Assembly (NCBI RefSeq): GCF_003987215.1
Contig: NZ_PIPW01000002.1
Coordinates: 1 to 64,000 of the forward strand
Direction of reading: 5' to 3'
Source: Pseudidiomarina halophila
Lineage (GTDB): Bacteria > Pseudomonadota > Gammaproteobacteria > Enterobacterales > Alteromonadaceae
DNA: 64,000 nucleotides
Shown piece by piece: positions 45,630-59,538 of this stretch. How positions within the stretch are numbered: position 1 is the first letter of the stretch; each line of letters starts with the position of its first letter. A model generated the notes under the pieces. That model was not told where the DNA came from, did not search any database, and saw nothing but the letters and a program-made list of their open reading frames with translations. The translations under genes were made by a program, and so were the position numbers.

Positions 45630-46913
45630 TTAACAACTATTTCTTTTAATTCTAGTACCTGTGCAGGTCATCATCGTTTTAGGCTCCAAAACTCTATTTG
45701 TAGGAGCGTCGCGAAAGGCGTGAGTTTCTAGAGATGTACCATCTTTAGCTTTGTGTGCACTTGAACTAACTTTTTGTACATTTGCAGCGTCTACCCCATG
45801 TTGAGCTGCTATTCGGTCAGCTTGCTTTGCTGGTTGACTGATTATTGTGCCACCACCTTCGGCTAGTTCAGTTAATTGTGACTCTGAAGCCAATTGTTTT
45901 TCAAACTTCACTCCACTTATTGCTGATTCGGCCTTGCGAGAAGCACTTATAGCCATACCCGCACCGCCTGGAACAAATGGTAGGGCAAGTGCAGCTCCAT
46001 CAGCTATAACCCCGATAGCATCCACCCCTGCGGCTGACCAGTTTCCTTGGTACAAGTTTTTACTAAAAGATACGATCCCCACACTTAGACTTGCAGCATC
46101 CCACAGAGATTCAGCAACTCTTCCATTCGAATCCACCATATTCAGCGGATCATTCCCCACATAAGCATACCAGTTCATGCCATCTTTGTAGCCGATGGGG
46201 TCGGTTTGCATAAACCGGCCTAGCCGCGGATGGTAAACCCGTGCTTTGTAGTAGTACAGCTCGGTGCCGGGGATGAGGATCTGCCCGGTAAAACGAAAGC
46301 GTGCATCGCTGCTGTGCTTCGGATTGCCGTAAGCATCGTACTGATGCGCTTGCAGCAGGCCGCCATTGTCGGTCATCTCGGCGATGATGCTGCCGCGCTC
46401 ATCGGCCAGTAGATAACGGCGGGCGTTTACGCCAGCACCTTCGTAGCGAATGACCGGGTCATCGTTGCCAAGGCCATGAATAAAGCGTCGCAACAGCGTG
46501 CCTGAGCTGCTGTACTCCGCCACCAGTTCATCACCGTCGTACAGGTAATCGAGGCTTTCGCCGTTGTGTACCGTGCGCGTTAAGCGACCCGTGGCATCGT
46601 AGCTAAGCGCTACCGTATCGTCAGGACCGTTCGCTGCCACCAGGCGATTATGGGCATCGTAAACATAGCTCCAACCGTCAAAGCCGGCAAGATTGCCCGC
46701 ACTGGTGTAGTTCGCGTACTCCGGCAGGCCATCGACAGTTACTTGCGTATACTGGTTGAGGTTATTCACGCTGTAAAATTCAGTGCTTAGCGTCGGCACC
46801 TGAATTTGATAATCCGCGTTGCTGACCGTTTTGCTCTGCAACTGACTGGCCGGATTATAGCTGTAACTGCTGTCGTTGAATCCCTGGTGGTCGAAATCAA
46901 GCACCCGGCCCAT
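45630..46913 (-). CDS. RHS repeat protein with tip B
   Basis: 427 residues from the ATG at 46913. Residues 1-250 are the same RHS core as cassette A; the tip follows GNDPLNMVDSNGR. It has a pretoxin-like hydrophobic stretch (DAIGVIADGAALALPFVPGGAG) and a domain with VSSSAHKAKDGTSLETHAF, a pattern I recall from other polymorphic toxin tips without being able to name its activity. The frame is directly continuous with 47055-47912 apart from one TAG, so this is the 3' half of one larger gene. Confidence 0.78.
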   Translation of the reverse strand: MGRVLDFDHQGFNDSSYSYNPASQLQSKTVSNADYQIQVPTLSTEFYSVNNLNQYTQVTVDGLPEYANYTSAGNLAGFDGWSYVYDAHNRLVAANGPDDTVALSYDATGRLTRTVHNGESLDYLYDGDELVAEYSSSGTLLRRFIHGLGNDDPVIRYEGAGVNARRYLLADERGSIIAEMTDNGGLLQAHQYDAYGNPKHSSDARFRFTGQILIPGTELYYYKARVYHPRLGRFMQTDPIGYKDGMNWYAYVGNDPLNMVDSNGRVAESLWDAASLSVGIVSFSKNLYQGNWSAAGVDAIGVIADGAALALPFVPGGAGMAISASRKAESAISGVKFEKQLASESQLTELAEGGGTIISQPAKQADRIAAQHGVDAANVQKVSSSAHKAKDGTSLETHAFRDAPTNRVLEPKTMMTCTGTRIKRNSC

Positions 46914-46973
46914 GCCGTCGTAGCTGAACGTGGTAATGGTGCTGCCAGCACGCTCAATGCGGCTGACCCGACC
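46140..46973. repeat. 834-bp RHS core repeat, copy B
   Basis: Pairs with 44161-44994. Upstream of 46973 copy B continues into more RHS repeats, whereas copy A runs into the 148-bp leader. Confidence 0.9.
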
Positions 46974-47793
46974 CGGGCGGTCGTAACTAAAATCAATAAC
47001 CGCCGAAGAGCCATTTTCAAAAATGTTGGTTAAGCGCCCACCCGCGTCATGACTCTAGGTCACAAAGAAGCCATCCGGGAAGGTCGTGCGGGTCCGACGG
47101 CTTGCGCTGTCGTAACTGTAGACCAGGATACGATTGTTCGTACGTTCCGAGATACGTCGGCCCAGGCCATCATAACCGTAAGCCACCACTTGCGCTCCAC
47201 GGGTGACCTGAGTTTCACGGCCCAGACTGTCATAGCTAAAGTAGATGGTGTTTTCGTTCGGTACGAGCGAGCTTGTACGCTGATCCCGGCTATCGTAGCT
47301 ATGGATCAACGTCACCCCATCACGCTTGCGAAACGATGTCAGATTACCGTTCGCGTCATACCCATTTTGCTCATAGCTCGCATCCGGGAAGCTCGTGCGG
47401 TACAGACGGTCATGCCCATCGTAACTGTACGTTGTACTATTGCCATTACCGTCTTCGCGCCTGCTGACTTCGCCATTCGCAGTATAGGCCGTGAACTGCT
47501 CAATACCCTCGGCGGCGGTACCGAGCCCCGTCAGGGTACTGGTTAGATTCGAGTTCGCATCATAGCTATAGCTTGTAATGCGGTCAGGTCCGGCACTACC
47601 TTCACTGCCTAAGGTACATGCCGAAGCTGGCAACGCGCCAAAACTTGCAGCATTCATGCGTGTCGCTTCGCACAACAACCGCCCTCTGGTGTCATAAGTA
47701 AATTGCGTCACTTTCGTTAAAGCCGACGGTGCCGCCACTGTCGATTTGCTGACACGACTGCTATAACCAAAGATCTTAGGGATTCGGCACCGA

Positions 47794-47838
47794 AACGAGA
47801 GCGGTGTGGCCGTTGCAGAGCTTAGCGGTGAGCATGGG
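47794..47838 (+). mobile_element. IS3 orfA remnant, opposite orientation
   Basis: On the plus strand 15 codons read NESGVAVAELSGEHG, matching [15 protein letters not shown] of the left-edge fragment both in protein and in most bases. It is a scrap with no start or further frame. The two remnants face opposite ways at the two ends of the island. Confidence 0.65.
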
Positions 47839-47875
47839 CACGAGCCCTTAAGCGAAAACGGGTGACAATCGGACG

Positions 47876-47897
47876 ACTTTGCAGAATTTTTGCACAA
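47876..47897. repeat. 22-bp direct repeat, right edge of the RHS island
   Basis: Identical to 42820-42841. It sits right after the atpC terminator, where the atpC–glmU spacer would begin. Confidence 0.9.
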
Positions 47898-47924
47898 AAA
47901 AGCCCAGCTCAAGGCTGGGCTTTT
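47898..47924 (-). terminator. terminator of the atp operon
   Basis: On the minus strand AAAAGCCCAGC–CTTGA–GCTGGGCTTTT with extra T after it, 22 bases past the atpC stop. Confidence 0.92.
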
Positions 47925-47945
47925 AAATCAGTAGGCTGGAGCAAA

Positions 47946-48362
47946 TTATTTGCGAATTTTGCGAATAATCTGCAATTGTGCCAACGCCCGCGACAATTCT
48001 GCTGCAGCTTCTGCGTAGCTGAGATCAGAACTGGAATCTGCGATTGCTTCTTCAGCACGTTTTTTCGCATCAAGAGCTTGTTGTTCATCAAGCTCTTCAC
48101 CGCGAACGGCTGTATCAGACAGAACCGTGACGTTGTGAGGCTGCACTTCCAGCACACCACCGGCGACGTAGATGATTTCTTCTTCACCGCCTTCTTTCAC
48201 GACGCGAACCATACCTGGTTTGATTTTCGTGATAAGTGGCGCGTGACCTGGGTAAATACCCAGTTCACCTTCGCTACCGGTCACTTGCACGGTCTCAACT
48301 GCGCCGCTATATAAGCTTTCTTCGGCGCTGACCACGTCAAGGTGTACAGTTTTTGCTGCCAT
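47946..48362 (-). CDS. atpC: ATP synthase epsilon subunit
   Basis: 138 residues. N-terminal beta-sandwich ([37 protein letters not shown]) and a C-terminal helical hairpin that can inhibit ATP hydrolysis. It is the last gene of the operon and lies 16 bases after atpD. Confidence 0.97.
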   Translation of the reverse strand: MAAKTVHLDVVSAEESLYSGAVETVQVTGSEGELGIYPGHAPLITKIKPGMVRVVKEGGEEEIIYVAGGVLEVQPHNVTVLSDTAVRGEELDEQQALDAKKRAEEAIADSSSDLSYAEAAAELSRALAQLQIIRKIRK

Positions 48363-48378
48363 TTAAACCTCCCGGTTC

Positions 48379-49803
<1,425 letters not shown>

Positions 49804-50676
49804 TTAAACCGCTTCGGCGCCCGATACAATTTCCGAAATTTCCTGCGTAATCGCTGCCTGGCGTGCTTTGTTGTACACCAACTGCAGCTGATCGATGAGG
49901 TCTTCGGCGTTGTCGGTAGCGGCTTTCATTGCCACCATCCGCGCAGCCTGTTCACTCGCGATATTATCAACCACACCCTGATAAACCGTTGATTCGACGA
50001 AACGACGAATCAGTGTATCGAGGATGGATTGTGGCTCAGGCTCATACAAGTAGTCCCAGCTACCTGATTGAACGTCATCACGCTCGTCACCTTCAACTTT
50101 CGGCAACGGTAACATTTGCGCTACCGTTGGTTCCTGCGTCATGGTGTTAACAAACTTGTTGTACACCAGGAACAAGCGGTCGATTTTGCCTTCATCGAAA
50201 GCATCGAGCATCACTTGTACGGTGCCGAGCACATCTTTCACGCTTGGCTTATCGCCAAGACCTGATGTTTGCGCCAGTAAACGGCCTCCAAAGCGTTTAA
50301 AGAAACCCGTTGCCTTGCTGCCTATCGCCGCAAAATCAACCTCAACACCGTTTTCCTGGAATGTTTTGGCGTGCTTAACCACCGCTTTAAATTCATTGGT
50401 GTTCAAGCCGCCACACAAACCACGGTCGGTTGAAATGACGATATAGCCAACTCGCTTCGCTTCGCGTTCTTCTAGGAACGGATGCTTATACTCGAGGTTG
50501 GCATGGGCAACATGGCCGATCACCTTACGAATGCTGTCCGCATAGGGACGGCTTGAAGCCATACGTTCCTGCGCCTTTTTCATTTTCGACGCAGCAACCA
50601 TCTCCATCGCACTGGTGATCTTCTGAGTATTGTTAATACTCCCGATCTTGGTTTTTATCTCTTTACCGCTGGCCAT
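49804..50676 (-). CDS. atpG: ATP synthase gamma subunit
   Basis: 290 residues. The central rotor shaft: coiled N-terminal helix ([30 protein letters not shown]) and C-terminal helix ([29 protein letters not shown]). Between atpA and atpD as usual. Confidence 0.98.
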   Translation of the reverse strand: MASGKEIKTKIGSINNTQKITSAMEMVAASKMKKAQERMASSRPYADSIRKVIGHVAHANLEYKHPFLEEREAKRVGYIVISTDRGLCGGLNTNEFKAVVKHAKTFQENGVEVDFAAIGSKATGFFKRFGGRLLAQTSGLGDKPSVKDVLGTVQVMLDAFDEGKIDRLFLVYNKFVNTMTQEPTVAQMLPLPKVEGDERDDVQSGSWDYLYEPEPQSILDTLIRRFVESTVYQGVVDNIASEQAARMVAMKAATDNAEDLIDQLQLVYNKARQAAITQEISEIVSGAEAV

Positions 50677-50733
50677 GATAATCTCCTGTTAACTCAACGA
50701 CGTGTGGCCACTCTTTTGAAGTGGCCACGTTGC

Positions 50734-52275
50734 TTACCAAGACTGCGTCTTCTTGAAGGTTTTCAGACCTTCGTGCAGCTTAGCTTCGATGTCGTCGTTA
50801 TAGTTGCCAGTTTTATCAATATCAGCCATCAGATCGGCGTACTCGCTCTTCATGTACGAAATTAACGCACTTTCAAAGTCGAGGATTTTGTCCTGCGCCA
50901 CATCTTTGAGGTAGCCTTTTTCAGCTGAGAAAATGGACACAGCCATTTCTGCAACGCTCATTGGCTCATATTGGTTCTGTTTCATTAGTTCGGTGACGCG
51001 TTGACCGTGCTCTAACTGCGAACGCGTTGCTTCATCAAGATCCGAAGCAAACTGGGCGAACGCCGCAAGCTCACGATACTGGGCCAATGCCAAACGAATA
51101 CCACCACCAAGCTTCTTAATGATCTTGGTCTGCGCTGCACCACCTACACGCGATACCGAGATACCAGCGTTAACAGCAGGGCGGATACCAGCGTTGAACA
51201 AGTCAGTTTCTAAGAAGATCTGACCGTCCGTGATTGAAATCACGTTGGTAGGTACGAAGGCAGATACGTCACCGGCCTGGGTTTCAATGATTGGTAACGC
51301 GGTCAATGAACCGGTTTTACCTTTCACTTCACCGTTGGTGAATTTTTCAACGTAGTCAGCATTCACTCGCGCTGAACGCTCGAGTAAGCGTGAGTGCAAG
51401 TAGAATACGTCACCTGGGTAGGCTTCACGACCTGGCGGACGACGCAGCAACAATGAAATTTGACGGTAAGCAACTGCTTGCTTTGACAAATCATCATAGA
51501 CGATTAATGCATCTTCACCGCGGTCACGGAAGTATTCACCCATGGTACAACCTGAATAGGCTGCCAGGTATTGCAACGCTGCTGATTCAGAGGCAGATGC
51601 TGCAACAACGATGGTGTTGTCTAACGCGCCATGTTCTTCAAGTTTGCGTACTACTGCCGCAATGGTCGATGATTTCTGACCGATAGCTACGTACACACAC
51701 TTAACACCAGAGTTTTTCTGGTTGATGATGGCATCAACGGCCAACGCAGTTTTACCTGTCTGACGGTCACCGATCACCAGCTCACGCTGGCCACGGCCGA
51801 TTGGAATCATCGCATCGATAGATTTATAACCTGTTTGTACAGGCTCATCTACTGATTGACGTTCGATAACGCCAGGTGCAATTTTCTCAACCGGTTCATA
51901 ACCGTCAGCTTCAATTGGACCTTTACCGTCGATAGGAGCACCCAAAGTGTTCACTACACGACCCAATAGGTTACGACCTACTGGTACTTCCAAAATCCGG
52001 CCTGTTGATTTTACTTTAACGCCTTCTTGCAGATCCGCGTACGGACCCATAACAACGGCGCCGACAGAATCACGTTCCAGGTTCAACGCGATTGCGTAAC
52101 GATTACCAGGAAGCTCAATCATCTCACCTTGCATACAGTCTGCAAGGCCGTGAATACGAATAATACCATCGGTTACAGAGATGATAGTACCTTCGTTACG
52201 AGCTTCACTGACCACTTCGAACTGTTCAATTCGTTTTTTGATCAGTTCTGCGATTTCATTTGAATTCAGTTGCAT
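50734..52275 (-). CDS. atpA: ATP synthase alpha subunit
   Basis: 513 residues from the ATG at 52275; an in-frame TTG at 52281 is less likely. P-loop GDRQTGKT is present. Non-catalytic hexamer subunit. It lies 14 bases after atpH. Confidence 0.99.
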   Translation of the reverse strand: MQLNSNEIAELIKKRIEQFEVVSEARNEGTIISVTDGIIRIHGLADCMQGEMIELPGNRYAIALNLERDSVGAVVMGPYADLQEGVKVKSTGRILEVPVGRNLLGRVVNTLGAPIDGKGPIEADGYEPVEKIAPGVIERQSVDEPVQTGYKSIDAMIPIGRGQRELVIGDRQTGKTALAVDAIINQKNSGVKCVYVAIGQKSSTIAAVVRKLEEHGALDNTIVVAASASESAALQYLAAYSGCTMGEYFRDRGEDALIVYDDLSKQAVAYRQISLLLRRPPGREAYPGDVFYLHSRLLERSARVNADYVEKFTNGEVKGKTGSLTALPIIETQAGDVSAFVPTNVISITDGQIFLETDLFNAGIRPAVNAGISVSRVGGAAQTKIIKKLGGGIRLALAQYRELAAFAQFASDLDEATRSQLEHGQRVTELMKQNQYEPMSVAEMAVSIFSAEKGYLKDVAQDKILDFESALISYMKSEYADLMADIDKTGNYNDDIEAKLHEGLKTFKKTQSW

Positions 52276-52289
52276 GCTCAAGTCCCCAA

Positions 52290-52823
52290 TTAGGATTGCA
52301 GTGCATGGGCAAGCCGTTCCAGCTTACCTCGCACAGTACCGTCAATCACGGTGTCACCAGCTTTAATGTATAAACCGCTGACAATCGCTGCATCGACACT
52401 GCAATTCAGCTTAACTTTGCGTGAAAAACGTTTCTCCAACGTTTGCGCTAGATTGTCCTGCTGCTTCTTCGTTAATTTGACCGCTGAGGTCACATCAACG
52501 GTAACTTCCTTCTCATGTTCTGAACGGAAATCACTGTAAAGTTTTTCCACAGCAGATAGTGCTTTCAAGCGGCCATTTTCAGCCATGAGGCGAACAAAAT
52601 TCTGGCCGTTTTCGTCCAGCTGTTCGCCACAAACATTAATGAAAACCTCTACCTTTTTTTCTAGCGTTTCAGCGCTACTCAAAAACGTGGACATCTGCTC
52701 GTCGTCCGCAACAGCTGCTGCGAACGCGATCATGTCATGCCACTTTTCAAGAGCGCCCTTCTCTAGTGCAAAATCAAAAGCTGCTTTTGCATAGGGGCGA
52801 GCAACCGTAGTCAATTCTGACAT
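52290..52823 (-). CDS. atpH: ATP synthase delta subunit
   Basis: 177 residues from the ATG at 52823 ([20 protein letters not shown]). It joins the F1 head to the peripheral stalk. The C-terminal end [16 protein letters not shown] is typical. Confidence 0.97.
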   Translation of the reverse strand: MSELTTVARPYAKAAFDFALEKGALEKWHDMIAFAAAVADDEQMSTFLSSAETLEKKVEVFINVCGEQLDENGQNFVRLMAENGRLKALSAVEKLYSDFRSEHEKEVTVDVTSAVKLTKKQQDNLAQTLEKRFSRKVKLNCSVDAAIVSGLYIKAGDTVIDGTVRGKLERLAHALQS

Positions 52824-52841
52824 TTGCACAAACCCCTTTGG

Positions 52842-53312
52842 TTAGAGTTCAGCGACCAGTTTTTCAACGATGTCACTGTGAGCGTCTTTATCAATTTCAC
52901 GCTCGATGATTTTGCTTGCACCAGCAACAGCCAATACAGCCACTTGCTTGCGCAATTCTTCGCGTAAGCGGTTCCGCTCTGCTTCGACTTCAGAATGGCC
53001 AGCAGCAACGATTTTTTCACGCTCTTGCTCACCACGCTTTTTGCCGTCGTCGATGGTTTCGTCCGCGCGTTTTTTCGCTTGGGCGATAATCTCAGCAGCT
53101 TGCGCTTTGGCGTCTTTCAGTTCGTCAGCAACTTTCGCTTGCGCTTCTTCAAGACTCTTCTCAGCTTTTTCACCGGCTGCGAGGCCATCGGCAATTTTTC
53201 TCTGACGAGCTTCAATCGCATTGTTCAGCGGAGGCCAAACGAACTTCATGCAAAACAGCACAAAGACAATAAACGCGATTAATTCACCAATCAGGGTCAT
53301 ATTTAAACTCAT
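52842..53312 (-). CDS. atpF: ATP synthase b subunit
   Basis: 156 residues: one N-terminal membrane helix ([20 protein letters not shown]) and a long charged coiled coil that forms the peripheral stalk. Confidence 0.97.
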   Translation of the reverse strand: MSLNMTLIGELIAFIVFVLFCMKFVWPPLNNAIEARQRKIADGLAAGEKAEKSLEEAQAKVADELKDAKAQAAEIIAQAKKRADETIDDGKKRGEQEREKIVAAGHSEVEAERNRLREELRKQVAVLAVAGASKIIEREIDKDAHSDIVEKLVAEL

Positions 53313-53360
53313 AGACCCACCCTCCTATTCGTTCAGTTGTTCGAGAAAGTTAATCGAGCC

Positions 53361-53648
<288 letters not shown>

Positions 53649-53655
53649 CTAAAAA

Positions 53656-54916
<1,261 letters not shown>

Positions 54917-54947
54917 GGGCTAAACACCTCGGTAAAAAGCCCGCGAT

Positions 54948-54975
54948 AGTATAAAGATTTGCGTCCTAATTGCAA
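54948..54975 (-). promoter_or_regulatory. promoter of the atp operon (candidate)
   Basis: On the minus strand TTGCAA (54975-54970), 16 bases, TATACT (54953-54948), about 30 bases before the atpI start. Confidence 0.6.
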
Positions 54976-55001
54976 ACAAATCGCAACTAATTGCAAGGGT
55001 T

Positions 55002-55901
55002 TTAAGCCTCATCGCTAAGTTGGAAATGCGTGAGGATTCCATCTAGCTCGTCTAAGCTGCTGTAATTAATGACCACTTTTCCTTTACCTTTGCGACCGTG
55101 ATTGATCGCAACGGCAGATCCCAAACGTTCACTTAAGCGCTGCTCAAGCCGCTGAATATCAGCATCCCGCTCTTTCGGAGCAGGGGCTTTTTTCGGATCC
55201 AGAGCGTTACGAACTAACTTTTCCGCTTCGCGCACGGTCATAGCTTTCGCCGCTATAGTACGGGCTATTTCGCTTTGTTGTTCACCTTGCAAGGCTAACA
55301 ATAATTTTGCGTGACCAAGCTCAATATCACCGCGTTCCAGCAGGGTTTTTGATTCGTGTTCAAGATTATTAAGGCGCAGTAAGTTGGTGACGGTCGCGCG
55401 CGATTTACCTACCGCGTCGGCAACTTCCTGGTGGGTCAACTGAAATTCGTCCAGCAAACGCTGTAGCGCTGTGGCTTCTTCCATCGAGTTTAAATCTTCG
55501 CGCTGGATGTTTTCGATCAACGCAATTGCGACTGCAGCTTCATCAGGAACCTGTTTAATCAAACAGGGAACTTCACTGAGTCGGGCCATTTGTGCAGCGC
55601 GCCAGCGGCGCTCACCGGCGATAATTTCGTAGCGATCCGTTTCGATTTCACGTACCACTATCGGCTGAATGATGCCCTGTGCCTTAACTGACGCGGCCAG
55701 GTCTTCAAGTGCTTCCGGTGACATGTCTTTACGCGGTTGATATTTGCCAGGCTGCAAAAACTCAATGGGTAATTTTTGTAATTCGCCTTTGGTTAAATCC
55801 GCCGCCGGTTCGGTTTCCGGCTGCTCGTGATCACGGGCATTTTTACTGGTCGTCAGTAACGCATCTAAACCGCGTCCTAGTCCTCGTTTCTTGACAGACA
55901 T
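55002..55901 (-). CDS. parB: chromosome-partitioning protein ParB
   Basis: 299 residues. N-terminal GRGLDALL, the CTPase/ParB domain with GERRWRAAQMA and IENIQREDLN, then the helix-turn-helix LTHQEVADAVGKSRATVTNLLRL and a dimerisation tail. It loads on parS sites near the origin. I did not see a perfect parS in the window by eye. Confidence 0.97.
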   Translation of the reverse strand: MSVKKRGLGRGLDALLTTSKNARDHEQPETEPAADLTKGELQKLPIEFLQPGKYQPRKDMSPEALEDLAASVKAQGIIQPIVVREIETDRYEIIAGERRWRAAQMARLSEVPCLIKQVPDEAAVAIALIENIQREDLNSMEEATALQRLLDEFQLTHQEVADAVGKSRATVTNLLRLNNLEHESKTLLERGDIELGHAKLLLALQGEQQSEIARTIAAKAMTVREAEKLVRNALDPKKAPAPKERDADIQRLEQRLSERLGSAVAINHGRKGKGKVVINYSSLDELDGILTHFQLSDEA

Positions 55902-55915
55902 AAAGCGTAGGTTCC

Positions 55916-56713
55916 TCAGGCTTCAGCCGCTGCTTCGGCTTTTTTTTGTTGTTCTGCACGACGAATCAGCTCGCCAGCTAGCGATAGATAAGCTTTCGCA
56001 CCTGTGGATGACTTGTCATAGTACATGGCAGGTGCGCCAAAACTTGGTGCTTCAGCTAACCGCACGTTGCGGGGAATCACCGTCCGGTAAACTTTACTAC
56101 CAAAGTGCGCTTTCAATTGCTCAGATACATCGTTCGCCAGGCGGTTACGCGGGTCGTACATAGTGCGTAAAATACCCTCGATTGCGAGTTTAGGATTCAC
56201 TGCTTCAGCCAGCCGTTCGATAGTATCCATCAAGGCTGTTAACCCCTCCAGCGCATAGTATTCGCATTGCATCGGTACCAGCACTGAATCGGCTGCGGCC
56301 ATTGCGTTAACGGTCAACATGCTCAGTGAAGGTGGGCAATCGATAAAAATATAGTCGTAGTTATCGCGCACTGGCTGCAAGGCATTGGCCAGACGTTGTT
56401 CACGGGCAAAAGCTTCCATTAATTTAATGTCGGCGGCGGTAACATCGCCATTCGCAGCAACCAGGTGATACTTACCATTGGTTTCGGTAACTATTACTTC
56501 CTGTGCCGGCTTTTGATCCACCAGTAATTCGTAGGCAGTGTTCTCGACGTCGTATTTATCGATACCACTACCCATGGTCGCATTACCCTGCGGGTCGAGA
56601 TCAATAAGCAAAACCTTACGTCGGGTTGCGGCCATTGACGCAGCCAAATTCACTGCGGTCGTGGTTTTACCGACCCCACCTTTTTGATTTGCAATGGCAA
56701 TTATTCTACCCAC
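55916..56713 (-). CDS. parA: chromosome-partitioning ATPase ParA
   Basis: 265 residues. Deviant Walker [15 protein letters not shown] at residues 11-24 and [16 protein letters not shown]. With ParB it moves origin regions apart. It starts 6 bases after rsmG. Confidence 0.97.
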   Translation of the reverse strand: MGRIIAIANQKGGVGKTTTAVNLAASMAATRRKVLLIDLDPQGNATMGSGIDKYDVENTAYELLVDQKPAQEVIVTETNGKYHLVAANGDVTAADIKLMEAFAREQRLANALQPVRDNYDYIFIDCPPSLSMLTVNAMAAADSVLVPMQCEYYALEGLTALMDTIERLAEAVNPKLAIEGILRTMYDPRNRLANDVSEQLKAHFGSKVYRTVIPRNVRLAEAPSFGAPAMYYDKSSTGAKAYLSLAGELIRRAEQQKKAEAAAEA

Positions 56714-56719
56714 GTGAAG

Positions 56720-57340
56720 CTAACCTCTTGTTGATATGATGACCAAATGCCGTTCTGCATCGACGCCAGGAACCTTTAATTCCGTCACTTCATCGACCTG
56801 ATACGCTGCCGGTAAACTGTCGATTTCGGCCTGCGGATACACACCCTTCAACGCATAAAAGCGCCCCTTGGGGCCCGGCAAGTGCTGACACCAGTTGAGC
56901 ATATCACTAAGCGACGCAAAGGCTCTACTGATGACACCATCAAATTTAGTTTCTGGTTGATAGTCTTCCACTCGACTTTGCACAGCATTTACATTGTTGA
57001 TGCCAAGTTCGTGGCAGACCTGACGGATAAAGCGTATCCGTTTGCCAAGGCTATCAAGCAATACAAACTCTTTATCAGGCTGCACAATGGCTAACGGTAA
57101 TCCTGGTAAGCCAGGGCCGGTGCCCACGTCAATAAAGCGATGACCTGAGAGGAAAGGTAACACTACCAAACTATCGACAATATGGCGACTGAGCATTTGC
57201 TCCGGATCACGCACTGACGTCAAATTGTAGGCTTTATTCCATTTATTCAGTAACTCGACTAAACGCAGCAATTTTTGTTGTTGCGCGGCAGGAATATCCA
57301 GTCCTGCCGTCGCTAAAAGTCCATTAAGTTTTGTTTGCAT
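56720..57340 (-). CDS. rsmG: 16S rRNA (guanine-527-N7)-methyltransferase RsmG
   Basis: 206 residues. The SAM-binding site is [38 protein letters not shown] is the family start. 5 bases after mnmG, the classical gidA–gidB pair. Confidence 0.97.
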   Translation of the reverse strand: MQTKLNGLLATAGLDIPAAQQQKLLRLVELLNKWNKAYNLTSVRDPEQMLSRHIVDSLVVLPFLSGHRFIDVGTGPGLPGLPLAIVQPDKEFVLLDSLGKRIRFIRQVCHELGINNVNAVQSRVEDYQPETKFDGVISRAFASLSDMLNWCQHLPGPKGRFYALKGVYPQAEIDSLPAAYQVDEVTELKVPGVDAERHLVIISTRG

Positions 57341-57345
57341 GATGA

Positions 57346-59247
57346 TTAAGCGCTCTTGCGCAGCAATCCTTGTTTTTTCAGATGCACCAGTAACATAGAG
57401 ATTGCCGCCGGCGTCACACCAGAAATCCGCGCCGCTTTGCCAACGGTCTCAGGTTGATGCTCATTCAGTTTGGCAATCACTTCGTTCGATAAACCTTTAA
57501 TTCCGGCATAGTCAAAACCAAGTGGCAGACGGGTATTCTCATGCCGCAATTGCTTCGCAATTTCATCCTTTTGCCGCTCAATGTAGCCCGCATACTTAGT
57601 CTGAATTTCAACTTGTTCCGCAGCTTGACTATCGGCCAGGGCAGGCCCTAATTCAGGAATTGCCATCATCGCGTTGTAGGTAATCTCTGGTCGACGCAGC
57701 AGATCTTCACCACTAACTTCTTTGGTGATCGGCGTTTTTACCAGTTTATTTACTGCATCAACCGCTGGATGATCTTTATGGATCCAGGTGCTGCGTAAGC
57801 GCTGTTGCTCTTGCGCGATCGCTTCCATTTTTTCGTTAAAACGAGCCCATCGGGCATCGTCTACCAGGCCCAATTCACGACCTTTTTCAGTGAGTCGCAT
57901 GTCAGCGTTATCTTCACGTAACAACAAGCGGTATTCGGCACGCGAAGTGAACATGCGATAGGGTTCTTTGGTGCCAAGGGTGGACAGATCATCGATTAAA
58001 ACGCCCATATAGGAGTTGTCACGACGCGGCGCCCAGCCTTCTTTGTCCTGGGCTTGGCGAGCCGCATTAAGACCTGCTACCAGTCCCTGTGCACCAGCTT
58101 CTTCGTAGCCTGTGGTGCCATTAATTTGACCAGCAAAAAACAAGCCGTGGATATACTTGGTTTCCAAGGTTTGTTGTAAATCACGTGGATCAAAATAATC
58201 GTATTCGATGGCATAGCCTGGTCGCGTGATATGAGCGTTTTCAAAACCCTTTATCGACCGTACCAATTGCACCTGAACATCAAACGGCAAACTGGTAGAA
58301 ATACCGTTTGGATACACCTCATGAGTGTTCAAACCTTCAGGTTCAACAAAAATCTGATGCGAGTTTTTGTCGGCAAAGCGCATGACTTTGTCTTCGATCG
58401 ACGGGCAATAGCGTGGTCCTACACCCTCGATTACACCCGAATACATGGGCGAACGATCCAATCCACCACGAATAACTTCATGGGTTTGATCGTTGGTATG
58501 GGTGATGTAACAGCTGATTTGCTGTGGATGATCTTCAGCTTTGCCCATAAACGAGAACAACGGCGTAGGACTATCACCAGGCTGTTCCTGCATGACTGAA
58601 AAATCGATCGTTTTTGCATCGATACGTGGTGGTGTACCGGTTTTCAAGCGATCAACCCGTAATCGCAGTTCACGTAAGCGTTTTGCTAATGCGTTTGCTG
58701 GCGGATCACCAGCACGGCCACCCTGATAGTTCTCTAAACCAATATGGATCTGACCACCAAGAAACGTACCTACGGTTAGAACTACGGTTTTGGCTGCGAA
58801 CTTCAATCCCATTTGCGTTACAACACCGACAACGCGATCGTTTTCAACGATCAGATCGTCACAGGCTTGCTGAAATAAACTCAGATTTGGCTGGTTTTCC
58901 AAAGTGCGGCGAATGGCAGCTTTGTAGAGTTCACGATCGGCTTGTGCCCGAGTGGCGCGAACTGCTGGTCCTTTGGATGAATTGAGGGTACGGAACTGGA
59001 TACCTGCGCGATCTGCTGCATGGGCCATAGCGCCGCCAAGAGCATCTATTTCTTTAACCAGATGTCCTTTGCCAATGCCGCCAATCGCTGGATTACATGA
59101 CATTTGTCCTAGAGTTTCAATGTTATGCGTCAACAGGAGTGTCTGACATCCAGTACGGGCTGCAGCTAGCGCAGCTTCGGTACCAGCATGTCCACCACCA
59201 ATGACGATAACGTCATAGTGCTGATGGTAGTTTGAAGTGTTCGACAT
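57346..59247 (-). CDS. mnmG: tRNA uridine-34 modification enzyme MnmG (GidA)
   Basis: 633 residues from the ATG at 59247. FAD site [21 protein letters not shown]. With MnmE it forms the 5-carboxymethylaminomethyl group at wobble uridine in several tRNAs. Conserved motifs [22 protein letters not shown] and GTTGYEEA are present. It is transcribed away from oriC, as in E. coli. Confidence 0.98.
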   Translation of the reverse strand: MSNTSNYHQHYDVIVIGGGHAGTEAALAAARTGCQTLLLTHNIETLGQMSCNPAIGGIGKGHLVKEIDALGGAMAHAADRAGIQFRTLNSSKGPAVRATRAQADRELYKAAIRRTLENQPNLSLFQQACDDLIVENDRVVGVVTQMGLKFAAKTVVLTVGTFLGGQIHIGLENYQGGRAGDPPANALAKRLRELRLRVDRLKTGTPPRIDAKTIDFSVMQEQPGDSPTPLFSFMGKAEDHPQQISCYITHTNDQTHEVIRGGLDRSPMYSGVIEGVGPRYCPSIEDKVMRFADKNSHQIFVEPEGLNTHEVYPNGISTSLPFDVQVQLVRSIKGFENAHITRPGYAIEYDYFDPRDLQQTLETKYIHGLFFAGQINGTTGYEEAGAQGLVAGLNAARQAQDKEGWAPRRDNSYMGVLIDDLSTLGTKEPYRMFTSRAEYRLLLREDNADMRLTEKGRELGLVDDARWARFNEKMEAIAQEQQRLRSTWIHKDHPAVDAVNKLVKTPITKEVSGEDLLRRPEITYNAMMAIPELGPALADSQAAEQVEIQTKYAGYIERQKDEIAKQLRHENTRLPLGFDYAGIKGLSNEVIAKLNEHQPETVGKAARISGVTPAAISMLLVHLKKQGLLRKSA

Positions 59248-59337
59248 AAACGTAATCCTAGAAAAAATGTAGCCCAATAGTTTACCGTTTTTTTGGCTGG
59301 ATCTAAACGGTTAAATTTCGGTCAATAAGGTCTTTAA

Positions 59338-59382
59338 GATCTTAAGAGTATTTAAAGATCTTTTGTTTTGATCTTTTATTAC
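59338..59382 (+). promoter_or_regulatory. DNA-unwinding 13-mers of oriC
   Basis: GATCTTTTGTTTT at 59357-59369 fits the E. coli 13-mer GATCTnTTnTTTT at every position. GATCTTTTATTAC at 59370-59382 fits 11 of 13. A third weaker copy starts at 59338. Confidence 0.85.
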
Positions 59383-59406
59383 TATTACTACTAGGATCAG
59401 AAAATC

Positions 59407-59538
59407 TGTGGATAAGCATTTGCAGCCCAACAGGATCAAGGATCACAACGATCTGTAAAGATGTGTTCAGAGCATGATCCTTGTTCTGATCAACCGGTGG
59501 ATAACTAGGGTACTTATGCACAGGCTGAGTTATACACA
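59407..59538. promoter_or_regulatory. DnaA boxes of oriC
   Basis: TTATCCACA on the minus strand (59407-59415), TTATCCACC on the minus strand (59496-59504, one mismatch), TTATGCACA on plus (59514-59522) and TTATACACA on plus (59530-59538). Three of the four match TTATnCACA exactly. Weaker variants lie at about 59552-59560 and 59577-59585. Confidence 0.93.

Larger units (their letters stand above)
47055..47912 (-). pseudogene. RHS YD-repeat segment, cut by an amber codon
   Basis: An open frame of 285 codons. The first 43 or so are not RHS-like and fall in the repeat, the IS remnant and the terminator; the RHS sequence begins near 47783 (IPKIFGYSSRVSKS). Then follow clear YD repeats (FTYDTRGRLL, YSYDANSNL, YSYDGHDRLY). 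It ends at a TAG at 47055-47057. The next in-frame codons read SHDAGGRLTNIFENG and continue without a break into the tip B gene, so a single CAG-to-TAG change probably split it. The normal RHS N terminus is missing as well. Confidence 0.85.

Noticed and set aside
42741-48000. CRISPR or tandem repeat array at the RHS island
   Set aside because: The repeats are long, few and coding; there are no short regular repeats with unique spacers.
56704-56720. parS-like CACGTG before parA
   Set aside because: The core TTCACGTG is present, but the right half of the palindrome does not match TGTTTCACGTGAAACA, so it is not called a parS.
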